Below are positions 22,716 to 32,449 of a stretch of DNA of 64,000 nt, piece after piece. The notes below the pieces were generated by a model, which was not told where the DNA came from, did no database searches, and worked only from the letters and a program-made list of their open reading frames with translations. This DNA comes from Flavobacterium xanthum (lineage in GTDB: Bacteria > Bacteroidota > Bacteroidia > Flavobacteriales > Flavobacteriaceae), in NCBI RefSeq assembly GCF_900142695.1, contig NZ_FRBU01000010.1, forward strand, positions 1 to 64,000, in the 5' to 3' direction. Within the stretch, counting starts at the first letter, position 1, and the number at the start of each line of letters is the position of its first letter. The translations under genes were made by a program, and so were the position numbers.

Positions 22716-25283
22716 TTGAAAAAAATTTATACAAAAATAACTGCATTTATCGTAATTGCAATACTTATTTGTGCATGTAACGCTGTAAAAAGAGTTCCGG
22801 AAGGAAAACTACTGCTTACAAAAAACGAAATTACAGTAAATGGCAAAGTAATTAAAGATGAAAATGTTTTTAATCAACTGTACCAGAAACCTAATAGCAC
22901 TTTACTGGGATATCGCTTGCGTTTAAATCTTTATAATCTTGCCAACCTGAATCCTGATTCAACCTATCAAGCTAAGTTTACAAATAATCCTGAAAAATAT
23001 AAAAGGAAATCAAAATGGTTGTCAGAGAAGCAGGTCAACCGCTTAGGCAAATCATTCTGGTACCACGGAATTCACGATTTTTTGAGAAGAACTGGCGAAC
23101 CCCCAATTATTATAGACAAGGAAAGAGCAGACAAATCAGTACTCCGTTTGAAATACTACTATTTCAACAATGGTTTTTTTAATGTACAAGCTGCATACGC
23201 AATAGATACTTTGAAGCTTAAAAAGGCGAAGATCAAATATGCCATAACGTCCGGAAATGCTTTTTTTATAGATTCCTTAAGAGCCACTATTGCAACCCCG
23301 GTTTTAGATTCTTTGTATCAAATAAATAAATTTAACACCTTTGTAAAATCAGGCAAACAATATAAAACAGAAGATTTTGACAACGAAAAAAATCGCATCA
23401 CCACAAATTTCAGAAATAATGGCGTTTACAACTTTCAGCCAAATTATGTAACTTTTGATATTGATACTATAAAAAAAGTGAATCAGGCAAATATCACTTT
23501 GATGATCGCTAATTACTCTTATCAAGACGGTGATTCTACTAAAACAGCTCCTTTTAAAATATACAAAATAAGCGATGTAAATATATACACTGATTATTCT
23601 CCAAGCTTAAACACCTTGAATATTAAAGATAGCACCACTTATAAAAACTTTAATTTGTACAGTCAGGAAAAGTTAAAATACAAACCAAAAGCTATTACTA
23701 ATGCTATTTTTATCACCAAGGGTGGATTGTACGCAGACAATAAAACCGTTTTAACAACGCGCTATTTGAATAATCTTAAAATTTTCAATTATCCGTCGAT
23801 ACAATACGAAGTTGACAAAAGAGACACCACCGCGCAGTCATTAATTGCCAAAGTATATTTGACTCCAAGAAAAAAATACAGTTTTGGAACTACGCTGGAC
23901 GTAACACATTCTAACATTCAGGATTTTGGTGTTGGACTAAGTGTATCGGAGACGATCCGCAATGTATTTAATGGCGCTGAAACTTTAGAAATTGCAGCGC
24001 GTGGTAACATTGGTGCTTCGAAAGATTTGGCAAATCCAAAAAATAACTTCTTCAATGTTTCAGAATATGGTTTGGATTTAAAACTAAATATTCCAAGAAT
24101 TTTTATGCCGTTTAATACCGATAAAATCATTGCTAAGAGTATGATTCCCTCGACTTTGATAACCGTTGGTTTTGCAAAACAAAGAAATATAGGATTAGAC
24201 AAAGAGAATTTTACAGGAGCACTTTCCTATAATTGGACTCCAAAAATAAATCATACAGCACGATTTGATCTTTTTAATACTCAGTTTGTACGAAATTTAA
24301 ATCCGACAAATTATTTTAATGTTTACGGCTCTTCATATAATGCTTTGAATGAAATAAGCAAAGCATACAATACAAATACTGCTTATTACAACAATGCCAT
24401 TGATAAAGATTTACTAATTGAGCAAGGTACACGCGGTTTTACAAATGATGTTCTTTCAGGTAATGCAACTTTTCTAAAACCATTAGAAGCTGCTGATGTC
24501 GAGTCCGTAAAAAGTATTGAAGAACGAAGACTGCGACTTACAGAAAATGACTTCATTCTAGCTACTAGTTTTACTTTTTCAAAAACAACCAAAAAAGATT
24601 TAACAGACAATACTTTTTATCTTTTCAAAACCAAAATAGAATCTGCAGGAACCATTTTATCTGCTTTTGCAAAAACCACAAATCAAAAGAAAAACGTTAA
24701 TGGCAATTATGAAATATTCAATTTAGAATATTCAGAATATGTAAAAACGGAATTTGACTACATTAAGCATTGGGATTTATCGAAAGAAAAAATTCTAGCC
24801 TTCAGATCCTTTTTTGGAATTGCTATTCCGTTTGGAAATTCTAATTATATTCCGTTCTCCAGAAGTTACTTCTCCGGGGGGTCTAATGACAACCGGGCAT
24901 GGCAACCCTATGGTTTAGGTCCAGGTAGCAGTGGTGCTTTGGATGATTTTAATGAAGCAAACATGAAGATAGCAATTAGTGGCGAATTCCGCTTTAAACT
25001 TTTAGGAAATTTAAAAGGGGCTATTTTTGCTGATGCTGGAAACATCTGGAACGTGTTGGATAATGTAGTGGATGAAAAGTCCACATTTACGAGCTTCAGT
25101 GACTTGAAAGATATGGCATTGGGAACCGGATTTGGAATTAGGTATGATTTGAGCTTTTTCGTAATTCGTTTTGATTTAGGATTTAAAACCTACAATCCAG
25201 CTAATGAAACCAACAAAAGATGGTTTAGAGAATACAACTTTTCGAACTCTGTTTTAAATTTTGGAATAAATTATCCATTCTAA
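22716..25283 (+). CDS. BamA/TamA-family outer-membrane protein
   Basis: An 855-residue protein with a TTG start. A lipoprotein-type signal peptide ends at a Cys in ILICAC (about residue 21). POTRA-like repeats occupy roughly residues 30-400, and the C-terminal half is an Omp85 barrel with the hallmark FSGGSNDNRAWQPYGLGPG and the final NFGINYPF. This lipidated TamA/BamA form is common in Bacteroidota and should insert or translocate envelope proteins. The lipobox is seen; the exact role and whether it replaces TamA are inferred. It is divergent from the TrmH gene, with about 37 bp between. Confidence 0.85.
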   Translation: MKKIYTKITAFIVIAILICACNAVKRVPEGKLLLTKNEITVNGKVIKDENVFNQLYQKPNSTLLGYRLRLNLYNLANLNPDSTYQAKFTNNPEKYKRKSKWLSEKQVNRLGKSFWYHGIHDFLRRTGEPPIIIDKERADKSVLRLKYYYFNNGFFNVQAAYAIDTLKLKKAKIKYAITSGNAFFIDSLRATIATPVLDSLYQINKFNTFVKSGKQYKTEDFDNEKNRITTNFRNNGVYNFQPNYVTFDIDTIKKVNQANITLMIANYSYQDGDSTKTAPFKIYKISDVNIYTDYSPSLNTLNIKDSTTYKNFNLYSQEKLKYKPKAITNAIFITKGGLYADNKTVLTTRYLNNLKIFNYPSIQYEVDKRDTTAQSLIAKVYLTPRKKYSFGTTLDVTHSNIQDFGVGLSVSETIRNVFNGAETLEIAARGNIGASKDLANPKNNFFNVSEYGLDLKLNIPRIFMPFNTDKIIAKSMIPSTLITVGFAKQRNIGLDKENFTGALSYNWTPKINHTARFDLFNTQFVRNLNPTNYFNVYGSSYNALNEISKAYNTNTAYYNNAIDKDLLIEQGTRGFTNDVLSGNATFLKPLEAADVESVKSIEERRLRLTENDFILATSFTFSKTTKKDLTDNTFYLFKTKIESAGTILSAFAKTTNQKKNVNGNYEIFNLEYSEYVKTEFDYIKHWDLSKEKILAFRSFFGIAIPFGNSNYIPFSRSYFSGGSNDNRAWQPYGLGPGSSGALDDFNEANMKIAISGEFRFKLLGNLKGAIFADAGNIWNVLDNVVDEKSTFTSFSDLKDMALGTGFGIRYDLSFFVIRFDLGFKTYNPANETNKRWFREYNFSNSVLNFGINYPF

Positions 25284-25297
25284 TGCTAATTAATTCT

Positions 25298-25305
25298 TAT
25301 TTTTG
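25298..25305 (+). promoter_or_regulatory. Candidate -7 box of fbaA
   Basis: TATTTTTG, about 40 bp before the fbaA ATG; no well-spaced -33 element. Confidence 0.4.
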
Positions 25306-25344
25306 CAAAACTAAAAACTAAAAAAAATAACTAAAAAAAGTACA

Positions 25345-26412
25345 ATGGCACACAACATAAAACCAGGCGTAGCTACAGGAGATCAGGTTCAGGAAATTTT
25401 CAATTATGCAAAAGAGAAAGGATTTGCACTTCCGGCGGTAAACGTTACGGGATCAAATACTATCAATGGAGTTCTTGAAACTGCAGCAAAATTAAACGCG
25501 CCAGTGATCATTCAATTTTCTAATGGAGGAGCACAATTTAACGCTGGAAAAGGACTCTCGAATGTTGGTGAAAAAGCAGCAATCGCTGGTGGAATTGCTG
25601 GAGCATTGCACATTCATACTTTGGCGGAAGCATACGGAGCAACCGTAATCTTGCATACTGACCATTGTGCAAAAAAATTATTACCGTGGATTGACGGATT
25701 ATTAGATGCATCAGAAGCACATTTTGCTAAAACTGGAAAGCCGCTTTATTCTTCTCACATGATTGATTTATCTGAGGAGCCAATTGAAGAAAACATCGAA
25801 ATCTGTAAAGGATATTTAGCTCGAATGAGTAAGATGGGAATGACATTGGAAATTGAACTTGGTATCACTGGTGGTGAGGAAGATGGCGTTGACAATTCTG
25901 ATGTTGACAGTTCAAAATTATACACACAACCAGAAGAAGTTGCTTATGCTTACGAAGAACTTTCTAAAATAAGCCCACGATTTACAATAGCTGCTGCTTT
26001 TGGAAACGTACACGGCGTTTACAAACCTGGAAATGTGAAATTGACTCCAAAAATATTGAAGAATTCTCAAGATTTTGTACAAAACAAATTCAATACAGGA
26101 CCAAATCCAGTAGATTTTGTTTTCCATGGTGGTTCTGGTTCTACTTTAGAAGAAATTAGAGAAGGAATTAGTTATGGTGTCATAAAAATGAACATCGATA
26201 CTGATTTGCAATTTGCATTCACGGAAGGTATTCGTGATTATATGGTAAAAAATATTGATTATTTGAAGACTCAAATTGGAAATCCAGAAGGTGCTGATGC
26301 TCCAAACAAAAAACATTACGATCCGAGAAAATGGTTACGTGAAAGCGAAATCACTTTCAATACAAGACTGGAGCAAGCTTTTGCTGACTTGAACAACGTG
26401 AATACACTTTAA
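25345..26412 (+). CDS. fbaA: Class II fructose-bisphosphate aldolase
   Basis: A 355-residue Zn-dependent enzyme of glycolysis and gluconeogenesis. Family signatures are LPAVNVTGSNTINGVLE, the Zn-binding ILHTDHCAKKLLPW with His, ELGITGGEEDGVDN, AAFGNVHGVYKPGNV, and FHGGSGSTLEEI. Length and motifs match the class IIA (E. coli FbaA) group. It lies upstream of accD but is separated from it by a large inverted repeat. Confidence 0.96.
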   Translation: MAHNIKPGVATGDQVQEIFNYAKEKGFALPAVNVTGSNTINGVLETAAKLNAPVIIQFSNGGAQFNAGKGLSNVGEKAAIAGGIAGALHIHTLAEAYGATVILHTDHCAKKLLPWIDGLLDASEAHFAKTGKPLYSSHMIDLSEEPIEENIEICKGYLARMSKMGMTLEIELGITGGEEDGVDNSDVDSSKLYTQPEEVAYAYEELSKISPRFTIAAAFGNVHGVYKPGNVKLTPKILKNSQDFVQNKFNTGPNPVDFVFHGGSGSTLEEIREGISYGVIKMNIDTDLQFAFTEGIRDYMVKNIDYLKTQIGNPEGADAPNKKHYDPRKWLRESEITFNTRLEQAFADLNNVNTL

Positions 26413-26488
26413 GTTATAAGTTTTGAGTTATGAGTTATGGATTATAGCTTATAACTCATAACTCATAACTTATAACTTATAATTACAA
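26413..26488. repeat. AT-rich inverted repeat between fbaA and accD
   Basis: GTTATAAGTTTTGAGTTATGAGTTATGG on one side and a near mirror (CATAACTCATAACTTATAAC) on the other, from variants of one short motif repeated on both arms. It could fold as a long hairpin and act as a bidirectional terminator. Confidence 0.75.
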
Positions 26489-26492
26489 AAAT

Positions 26493-27347
26493 ATGGCTTG
26501 GTTTAAAAGAAAAGAAAAAGGGATTACCACTGCTACCGAAGACAAAATGGACATTCCAAAAGGACTTTGGTACAAATCACCTACTGGAAAAATTATTGAT
26601 GCCGACGAACTCGCGCGTAACTTATTTGTAAGTCCCGAAGATGGTTTTCACGTTAGAATAGGAAGTGCTGAATATTTCCAAATTTTATTTGACAATAATG
26701 AATTTGTTGAATTGGATAAAAACATGACTTCTAAAGATCCGTTGCATTTTGTCGACACCAAGAAATATGCAGATCGCCTAAAAGATGTTATGGAGAAGAC
26801 CAAACTGAAGGATGCCGTGCGTACCGGAGTTGGAAAATCAAAAGGAAAAGAAGTAGTGATTTGCTGCATGGATTTTGCCTTCATTGGTGGATCTATGGGT
26901 GCTGTTGTAGGAGAAAAAATTGCACGTGGAATTGATCATGCTATTACAAATAAGTTGCCCTTTATAATGATTTCTAAATCAGGAGGAGCTCGAATGATGG
27001 AAGCAGCATACTCGTTGATGCAATTAGCTAAAACATCTGTAAAACTGGCTCAACTTGCTGAAGCTAAACTTCCTTATATTTCACTTTGTACGGACCCAAC
27101 CACAGGAGGAACTACTGCTTCCTATGCAATGTTAGGAGACATTAACATCTCTGAACCAGGCGCATTAATAGGATTTGCAGGACCAAGAGTAGTACGAGAC
27201 ACCACCGGTAAGGATTTACCAGAAGGTTTTCAGACTGCTGAGTTCTTACTTGAACATGGTTTCTTAGACTTTATAACACCAAGAAAAGAATTGAAAGATA
27301 AGATTAACTTATACATCGACTTGATTCAAAACAACGTTATTCGATAA
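26493..27347 (+). CDS. accD: Acetyl-CoA carboxylase carboxyltransferase beta subunit
   Basis: A 284-residue subunit that transfers carboxyl from carboxybiotin to acetyl-CoA, the first step of fatty-acid synthesis. The crotonase-fold part shows [55 protein letters not shown] and [14 protein letters not shown]. The N-terminal part aligns with E. coli AccD except that the four zinc-ribbon cysteines are missing: WYKSPTGKI and [10 protein letters not shown] stand where the C-x2-C pairs would be (Ser29, Thr31, Ser47, Asp50). This is expected for flavobacterial AccD, to my recollection, and suggests no bound zinc. Confidence 0.95.
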   Translation: MAWFKRKEKGITTATEDKMDIPKGLWYKSPTGKIIDADELARNLFVSPEDGFHVRIGSAEYFQILFDNNEFVELDKNMTSKDPLHFVDTKKYADRLKDVMEKTKLKDAVRTGVGKSKGKEVVICCMDFAFIGGSMGAVVGEKIARGIDHAITNKLPFIMISKSGGARMMEAAYSLMQLAKTSVKLAQLAEAKLPYISLCTDPTTGGTTASYAMLGDINISEPGALIGFAGPRVVRDTTGKDLPEGFQTAEFLLEHGFLDFITPRKELKDKINLYIDLIQNNVIR

Positions 27348-27350
27348 ATG

Positions 27351-27376
27351 AAAATCCCGAGCAATCGGGATTTTTT
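27351..27376 (+). terminator. Terminator after accD
   Basis: AAAATCCCGA, a GCAA loop and TCGGGATTTT with further T. Confidence 0.85.
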
Positions 27377-27402
27377 GGTTAAAACAAATAGGCTATAAAT
27401 TA

Positions 27403-27436
27403 AAACGGCTTTCAAATAAATTTGAAAGCCGTATTT
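27403..27436 (-). terminator. Hairpin after the ABC permease gene
   Basis: CGGCTTTCAAA (27406-27416) and TTTGAAAGCCG (27421-27431) form a perfect 11-bp stem 37 bp after the stop on the minus strand. Confidence 0.65.
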
Positions 27437-27467
27437 ATATGCCTTTTAGAAAGTACTATTTCTAAAT

Positions 27468-28718
27468 TTACATCCCAGTTCTAATTGCTTCCACAGGATC
27501 CAATTTAGACGCTGCAATGGCAGGAAGAATTCCAGAGATCAATCCAATTATTGCGGCTAATCCAGTTCCTAATATAATATTTCCCATCCCTAAAACGAAT
27601 TCGAAATCTAATACTTTTGTTAAAATAACAGAGATAATCCAAACCAACAAAAGGCCAATTACGCCCCCAATCACGGACAGGATTACTGCTTCAAATAAAA
27701 ATTGAAACATAATAAATCGATTTTTAGCTCCTAATGATTTTTGGATCCCAATTAAATTGGTTCGTTCTTTTACAGAAACAAACATAATATTAGCAATCCC
27801 AAAACCACCCACAAGTAATGAAAAACCGCTAATAATCCATCCTACAAGGTTCATTTGCCCCAAAATACCATCAATAAGATCGGTAAAACCGGAGAACACA
27901 TTAATAAAAAAATTGTCTATCTCCCCTGCTTTCAAACCTCTAAAGCTTCTTAATTTTTGAGATATCTCCCCTTTATAAGCTTCCATATCAACTCCTTTTT
28001 CTGGCTTGAAAATAATGACATTGGTTAAAGATGTATTATTATCCCCGTACAATTGTCGGACAAAATTGACCGGAATATAAGCGGACGTATCATTACTATC
28101 TCCAAATAAACCAGAGCCTTCTTTTTTGAGAACCCCTATTACCGTGAAACGTTTTCCATACAAACGTACATTTTTCCCAATGGGCTCGGCATCTTCAAAC
28201 AAGGATTTTGCAATCTCATTCCCCAAAACAATGACAGTAGCTCCCGAATTAGCTTCGGATTCATTGTAAAAACGCCCTTTTTCGAATTCAAGACCCTGAA
28301 TGTCTATAAATTCATAAGAAACCGGAACAATATTAATCGCACTTACCGTTTTTGAATCATATTTAATAGACTCTCTCCTAGTAAATATTTGATAGGCCAT
28401 TTGGTCTGTATTAGTCATACTCCCTTTCATATAGGTATATTCATCATACTTAACATTAGGAAATTGCTCTCTTTTCCATTGTGGAATTTCAGAAGGACCA
28501 AAAGAAAACTTGATTAAATAAATGGTGTTTTTATCCAAACCGCTCAAATCTTTGGAGATTTTTCTATCTAATGAATCTACCGCAGCAAGTACTGCTATAA
28601 TCGAAAAAATTCCTATTGTAACTCCTAACAAAGAAAGCAAGGTTCTTAACTTGTTATTTGTCAATGCATTCATTGCAAAACCAAAACTCTCTTTTAATAA
28701 TCGAAGGTAAACTAGCAT
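27468..28718 (-). CDS. MacB-like ABC transporter permease
   Basis: A 416-residue inner-membrane protein of the FtsX/MacB permease family. An N-terminal membrane segment (LLGVTIGIFSIIAVLAAVDSLDRKI) is followed by a large periplasmic MacB_PCD domain (about residues 50-270), then three C-terminal membrane helices (GFSLLVGGFGIANIMFVSVKERTNLIGIQKSLGAKN, the FtsX signature). It would work with a MacB-type ATPase not encoded next to it, and probably an outer-membrane or adaptor partner. The substrate is unknown. Confidence 0.85.
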   Translation of the reverse strand: MLVYLRLLKESFGFAMNALTNNKLRTLLSLLGVTIGIFSIIAVLAAVDSLDRKISKDLSGLDKNTIYLIKFSFGPSEIPQWKREQFPNVKYDEYTYMKGSMTNTDQMAYQIFTRRESIKYDSKTVSAINIVPVSYEFIDIQGLEFEKGRFYNESEANSGATVIVLGNEIAKSLFEDAEPIGKNVRLYGKRFTVIGVLKKEGSGLFGDSNDTSAYIPVNFVRQLYGDNNTSLTNVIIFKPEKGVDMEAYKGEISQKLRSFRGLKAGEIDNFFINVFSGFTDLIDGILGQMNLVGWIISGFSLLVGGFGIANIMFVSVKERTNLIGIQKSLGAKNRFIMFQFLFEAVILSVIGGVIGLLLVWIISVILTKVLDFEFVLGMGNIILGTGLAAIIGLISGILPAIAASKLDPVEAIRTGM

Positions 28719-28884
28719 ACAATCTGTTTTGTGTTAAAGTAAAATTCAATAAATATTAATCAAAAACCTAATGAAAAAGCGTTTCCTTACCGTGCTGCGC
28801 TGTTATTTTAATCGCGCTAATGAAATAGCTACAAAAATTATAATTATCTCAATTTCAAATGGCTTAATTTTGACATTAAAAAAC

Positions 28885-28892
28885 TATTTTTG
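28885..28892 (+). promoter_or_regulatory. Candidate -7 box of purH
   Basis: TATTTTTG, 23 bp before the purH ATG; a TTTTG lies 12 bp upstream of it, too close for a standard spacing. Confidence 0.4.
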
Positions 28893-28915
28893 CATTTTAT
28901 AACTATAACTACATA

Positions 28916-30442
28916 ATGAGCACAACTAAAACAATTCAATCGGCCTTAATCTCTGTTTTTTCAAAAGAGGGATTAGAACCTATAGTAAGACAACTAAACA
29001 GTCAAAATGTTACACTTTATTCTACCGGTGGAACAGAAGATTTTATAAAAACCCTTGGGATTCCAGTAATCCCAGTAGAAGATGTGACCTCCTACCCTTC
29101 GATTTTAGGTGGTAGAGTCAAGACCTTGCATCCGAAAGTTTTTGGAGGAATATTAAATCGCCAAGATAATGAAAGTGATGTTCAGCAAATGCAAGAGTTT
29201 AACATTCCCCAAATTGACTTGGTTATCGTTGACTTATATCCTTTTGAAAAAACGGTTGCTTCAGGAGCAACTGAAGCAGATATCATTGAAAAAATTGATA
29301 TTGGTGGTATTTCGTTAATTCGTGCTGCTGCAAAAAATTTCAAAGACACTGTCATCGTAGCGTCAGTAAATCAATATAGTTTACTACTAGATATGATTAC
29401 GGAGCAAAATGGCGCAACGACATTGGAAGACAGAAAACTATTGGCGACAAAAGCATTTCATGTTTCTTCTCATTATGATACCGCTATTTTTAATTACTTC
29501 AACACAGACGAGACCATTTATAAAGAAAGCATCGAAAATGGCCAAATTTTAAGATATGGAGAAAATCCCCACCAAAAAGGATTTTTCTTTGGTGATTTTG
29601 AAGCTATGTTCAAGAAATTGCACGGGAAAGAGCTGTCTTACAACAATTTATTAGATGTAGATGCTGCAGTAAATTTGATCAATGAATTTAAAAAAGACGG
29701 CCCTACTTTTGCCATATTAAAACACAATAATGCTTGTGGATTAGCGTCAAGAACTACCATTAATGAAGCATATCTAGCCGCATTGGCTTGTGATCCAACT
29801 TCAGCTTTTGGAGGTGTTTTGATTTCCAATACTAAAATTGATGTAGCAACTGCTACTGAAATAAACAAACTGTTTTGTGAAGTTGTAATTGCTCCAGAAT
29901 ATGATGCTGAAGCTAGCGCAATTTTACAAGAAAAGAAAAACCGAATTATATTAGTACAAAATGAGGTTGCATTGCCTAAAAAACAAGTACGAACGTGCTT
30001 AAACGGAATCTTAATTCAGGAAAGAAATAACATTACTGACAATAAAGAAGCACTAAAAACCGTTACTACAACTGCGCCTACTGAACAAGAAATTCAAGAT
30101 TTAATATTTGCTTCTAAAATTTGTAAAAATACAAAATCCAATACGATTGTTTTTGCAAAAGACGGCACACTTATTGCTTCAGGCACTGGACAAACCTCTA
30201 GAGTTGACGCCTTACTCCAGGCTATTGAAAAAGCTAAAAGTTTTGGATTTGACTTGCACGGAGCGTCGATGGCCAGCGATGCCTTTTTCCCTTTTCCAGA
30301 CTGTGTGGAAATAGCGCATAAAGCTGGAATAACTGCTGTAATTCAGCCAGGAGGCTCGATAAAAGATGAATTCAGCATTAATTATTGCAACGAAAATAAA
30401 GTTGCAATGGTATTTACTGGAACTCGTCATTTTAAACATTAA
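28916..30442 (+). CDS. purH: Bifunctional AICAR transformylase / IMP cyclohydrolase
   Basis: A 508-residue enzyme of the last two purine-synthesis steps. The N-terminal MGS-like IMP cyclohydrolase domain (about 1-190) shows LISVFSKEGLEPIVRQL, TLYSTGGTEDFIKTLG, GGRVKTLHPKVFGGIL. The C-terminal transformylase domain (about 200-508) shows LRYGENPHQKGFF, KHNNACGLAS, FGGVLISN, SNTIVFAKDG, GTGQTSRVDA and MASDAFFPFPD. It is full length. It lies just ahead of the mre cluster, about 50 bp before mreB. Confidence 0.97.
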   Translation: MSTTKTIQSALISVFSKEGLEPIVRQLNSQNVTLYSTGGTEDFIKTLGIPVIPVEDVTSYPSILGGRVKTLHPKVFGGILNRQDNESDVQQMQEFNIPQIDLVIVDLYPFEKTVASGATEADIIEKIDIGGISLIRAAAKNFKDTVIVASVNQYSLLLDMITEQNGATTLEDRKLLATKAFHVSSHYDTAIFNYFNTDETIYKESIENGQILRYGENPHQKGFFFGDFEAMFKKLHGKELSYNNLLDVDAAVNLINEFKKDGPTFAILKHNNACGLASRTTINEAYLAALACDPTSAFGGVLISNTKIDVATATEINKLFCEVVIAPEYDAEASAILQEKKNRIILVQNEVALPKKQVRTCLNGILIQERNNITDNKEALKTVTTTAPTEQEIQDLIFASKICKNTKSNTIVFAKDGTLIASGTGQTSRVDALLQAIEKAKSFGFDLHGASMASDAFFPFPDCVEIAHKAGITAVIQPGGSIKDEFSINYCNENKVAMVFTGTRHFKH

Positions 30443-30448
30443 TTTGTT

Positions 30449-30456
30449 TAACTTTG
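30449..30456 (+). promoter_or_regulatory. Candidate -7 box of mreB
   Basis: TAACTTTG, 40 bp before the mreB ATG; an inner promoter for the cell-shape genes is plausible. Confidence 0.4.
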
Positions 30457-30495
30457 TCCGTCACAAATTTATAACTTTTAACCCTTAAAAAACTT

Positions 30496-31524
30496 ATGGG
30501 ATTTTTTGATTTCATGACCGAGGATATTGCGATAGACCTTGGTACCGCTAATACTTTAATCATACATAATGATAAAGTTGTAATTGACAGCCCATCTATA
30601 GTTGCTAGAGATAGAGTATCTGGCAAAATCATTGCTGTAGGTAAAGAAGCAAGTATGATGCAGGGTAAAACACATGAAAATATTAAGACGATTAGACCCT
30701 TAAAAGATGGTGTAATTGCTGATTTTGATGCTTCTGAAAAAATGATAAGCTTGTTTATAAAAAGCATACCCGCTTTAAAGAAAAGAATGTTTACACCCGC
30801 ATTGCGAATGGTTGTTTGTATTCCTTCTGGTATTACTGAAGTAGAGATGAGAGCCGTAAAAGAGTCTTGCGAAAGAGTTAATGGCAAAGAAGTATATTTG
30901 ATCCACGAACCTATGGCAGCTGCTATTGGTATTGGGATTGATATTATGCAGCCAAAGGGAAATATGATTGTTGATATTGGCGGTGGAACAACTGAAATTG
31001 CCGTAATCGCTTTAGGTGGAATTGTTTGCGATAAATCAGTTAAAATCGCTGGTGATGTCTTTACAAATGACATTGTATATTATATGCGTACCCAACATAA
31101 TCTTTTTGTAGGAGAGACTACGGCCGAAAAAATAAAAATCCAAATTGGTGCTGCAATAGAGGATTTAGAAACTCCTCCTGAAGACATGTCGGTTCAAGGT
31201 AGAGATTTGCTTACTGGTAAACCAAAACAAGTTGAAGTTTCATATAGAGAAATTGCTAAAGCGTTAGACAAATCGATACAACGTATTGAAGATGCCGTAA
31301 TGGAAACCTTATCTCAAACACCTCCAGAATTAGCTGCAGACATTTACAACACAGGTATTTACCTTGCTGGTGGAGGATCTATGTTGAGAGGATTGGACAA
31401 AAGAATTTCTCAAAAGACAGACTTACCGGTTTACATAGCAGAAGATCCATTAAGAGCCGTTGTTAGAGGAACTGGTATGGCCCTTAAAAACATCGTGAAA
31501 TTCAAAAGTATCCTGATAAAATAA
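30496..31524 (+). CDS. mreB: Rod-shape-determining protein MreB (actin-like)
   Basis: A 342-residue cytoskeletal ATPase that organises the elongation machinery at the inner membrane. Conserved ATP-site blocks are DLGTANTLI (residues 11-19), VCIPSGITEVEMRAV, LIHEPMAAAIG, the GNMIVDIGGGTTEIAVIA phosphate-2 loop, and GIYLAGGGSMLRGLD. The short amphipathic N-terminus (MGFFDFMTEDIA) agrees with membrane binding. It is the first gene of an operon with mreC, mreD, pbp2 and rodA. Confidence 0.98.
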   Translation: MGFFDFMTEDIAIDLGTANTLIIHNDKVVIDSPSIVARDRVSGKIIAVGKEASMMQGKTHENIKTIRPLKDGVIADFDASEKMISLFIKSIPALKKRMFTPALRMVVCIPSGITEVEMRAVKESCERVNGKEVYLIHEPMAAAIGIGIDIMQPKGNMIVDIGGGTTEIAVIALGGIVCDKSVKIAGDVFTNDIVYYMRTQHNLFVGETTAEKIKIQIGAAIEDLETPPEDMSVQGRDLLTGKPKQVEVSYREIAKALDKSIQRIEDAVMETLSQTPPELAADIYNTGIYLAGGGSMLRGLDKRISQKTDLPVYIAEDPLRAVVRGTGMALKNIVKFKSILIK

Positions 31525-31531
31525 GAAAAAC

Positions 31532-31589
31532 TAAATTCTAAATTCCACTCTATAGTTCAGAAAATTGGACTGCTGGGATTTAGAATTTA
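31532..31589 (+). other. Intercistronic hairpin between mreB and mreC
   Basis: TAAATTCTAAATTCCA (31532-31547) pairs with TGGGATTTAGAATTTA (31574-31589) around a 26-nt loop. It has no long T run, so it may set mRNA stability or partial termination within the operon. Confidence 0.6.
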
Positions 31590-31624
31590 ACTTTTGATTT
31601 ATTTAAAATATTTAATTTTAAACA

Positions 31625-32449
31625 ATGCAGCAAATATTTAATTTTATTTTTAAAAACAGTAACAGAATACTGTTTTTGCTGCTTTTAGGGATATCGTTAT
31701 CTCTTACGATTCAGTCCCATTCCTTTCATAGAAGCAAAATTATAAGTTCTGCAAACTTTTTAAGTGGCGGTGTCTATGAAAAAGTAAATAATCTAAATGA
31801 GTATTTAAATTTAAAAACTCAAAATGACGCACTTGCACTTGAAAATGCCAAACTCAAAAGCCTCCTTTTTAATGCTGAAGATACAACTGCAGTACGAAAA
31901 TTAGACAGTTTGAAAAGCGTCAAGCTAGAAGACATAATTGTTTCTAAAGTAATCCACAACTCTTATAATGTTTATGAAAATTACCTGACGTTAAATTCAG
32001 GCGAATTGCAAGGCGTAAAAACGGACATGGGCGTTGTAAATAGCTTGGGGATTATAGGTATTATAGAAAACACCTCTCCCAAATACGCTACTGTGATCAG
32101 CATTTTGAACAAACGAACTCAGATCAATGCCAAAATTAAAAAATCCAATCATTTTGGTTCATTGAACTGGAATGGAAAAAGTACGGGTTTTGTTCAGTTG
32201 ACTGATCTTCCAAGATTGGCATTGATAAAGATTGGAGACACTATTGTTACTGGAGGGCAGTCGGTTATTTTTCCTGAAAACATTAACATTGGAACAATAG
32301 CGAAGATATATAGAGATACTCAAACTAACTTTTACACCTTGGATGTTAAACTTTTTAATGATATGACCAATCTGGGCCATGTTTATATAATAAAAAGTAA
32401 AGATCGCGACGAAATTACTAATTTAGAAAAAAGAGAAAAAGATGAATAG
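31625..32449 (+). CDS. mreC: Rod-shape-determining protein MreC
   Basis: A 274-residue periplasmic protein anchored by one N-terminal helix (about residues 14-30, NRILFLLLLGISLSLTIQS). A coiled-coil segment follows (NLNEYLNLKTQNDALALENAKLKSLL), then the MreC beta domains with LTLNSGELQGVKTDMGVVN, GIIGIIENTSPKYATVISILNK and GDTIVTGGQSVIFPENINIGTI. It links MreB to PBP2/RodA. It overlaps mreD by 8 nt. Confidence 0.95.
   Translation: MQQIFNFIFKNSNRILFLLLLGISLSLTIQSHSFHRSKIISSANFLSGGVYEKVNNLNEYLNLKTQNDALALENAKLKSLLFNAEDTTAVRKLDSLKSVKLEDIIVSKVIHNSYNVYENYLTLNSGELQGVKTDMGVVNSLGIIGIIENTSPKYATVISILNKRTQINAKIKKSNHFGSLNWNGKSTGFVQLTDLPRLALIKIGDTIVTGGQSVIFPENINIGTIAKIYRDTQTNFYTLDVKLFNDMTNLGHVYIIKSKDRDEITNLEKREKDE

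Noticed and set aside
30432..31073. A 213-aa ORF antisense to mreB
   Set aside because: A mirror of the conserved mreB coding sequence with Ile/Ser/Pro-rich composition; no start context or family.
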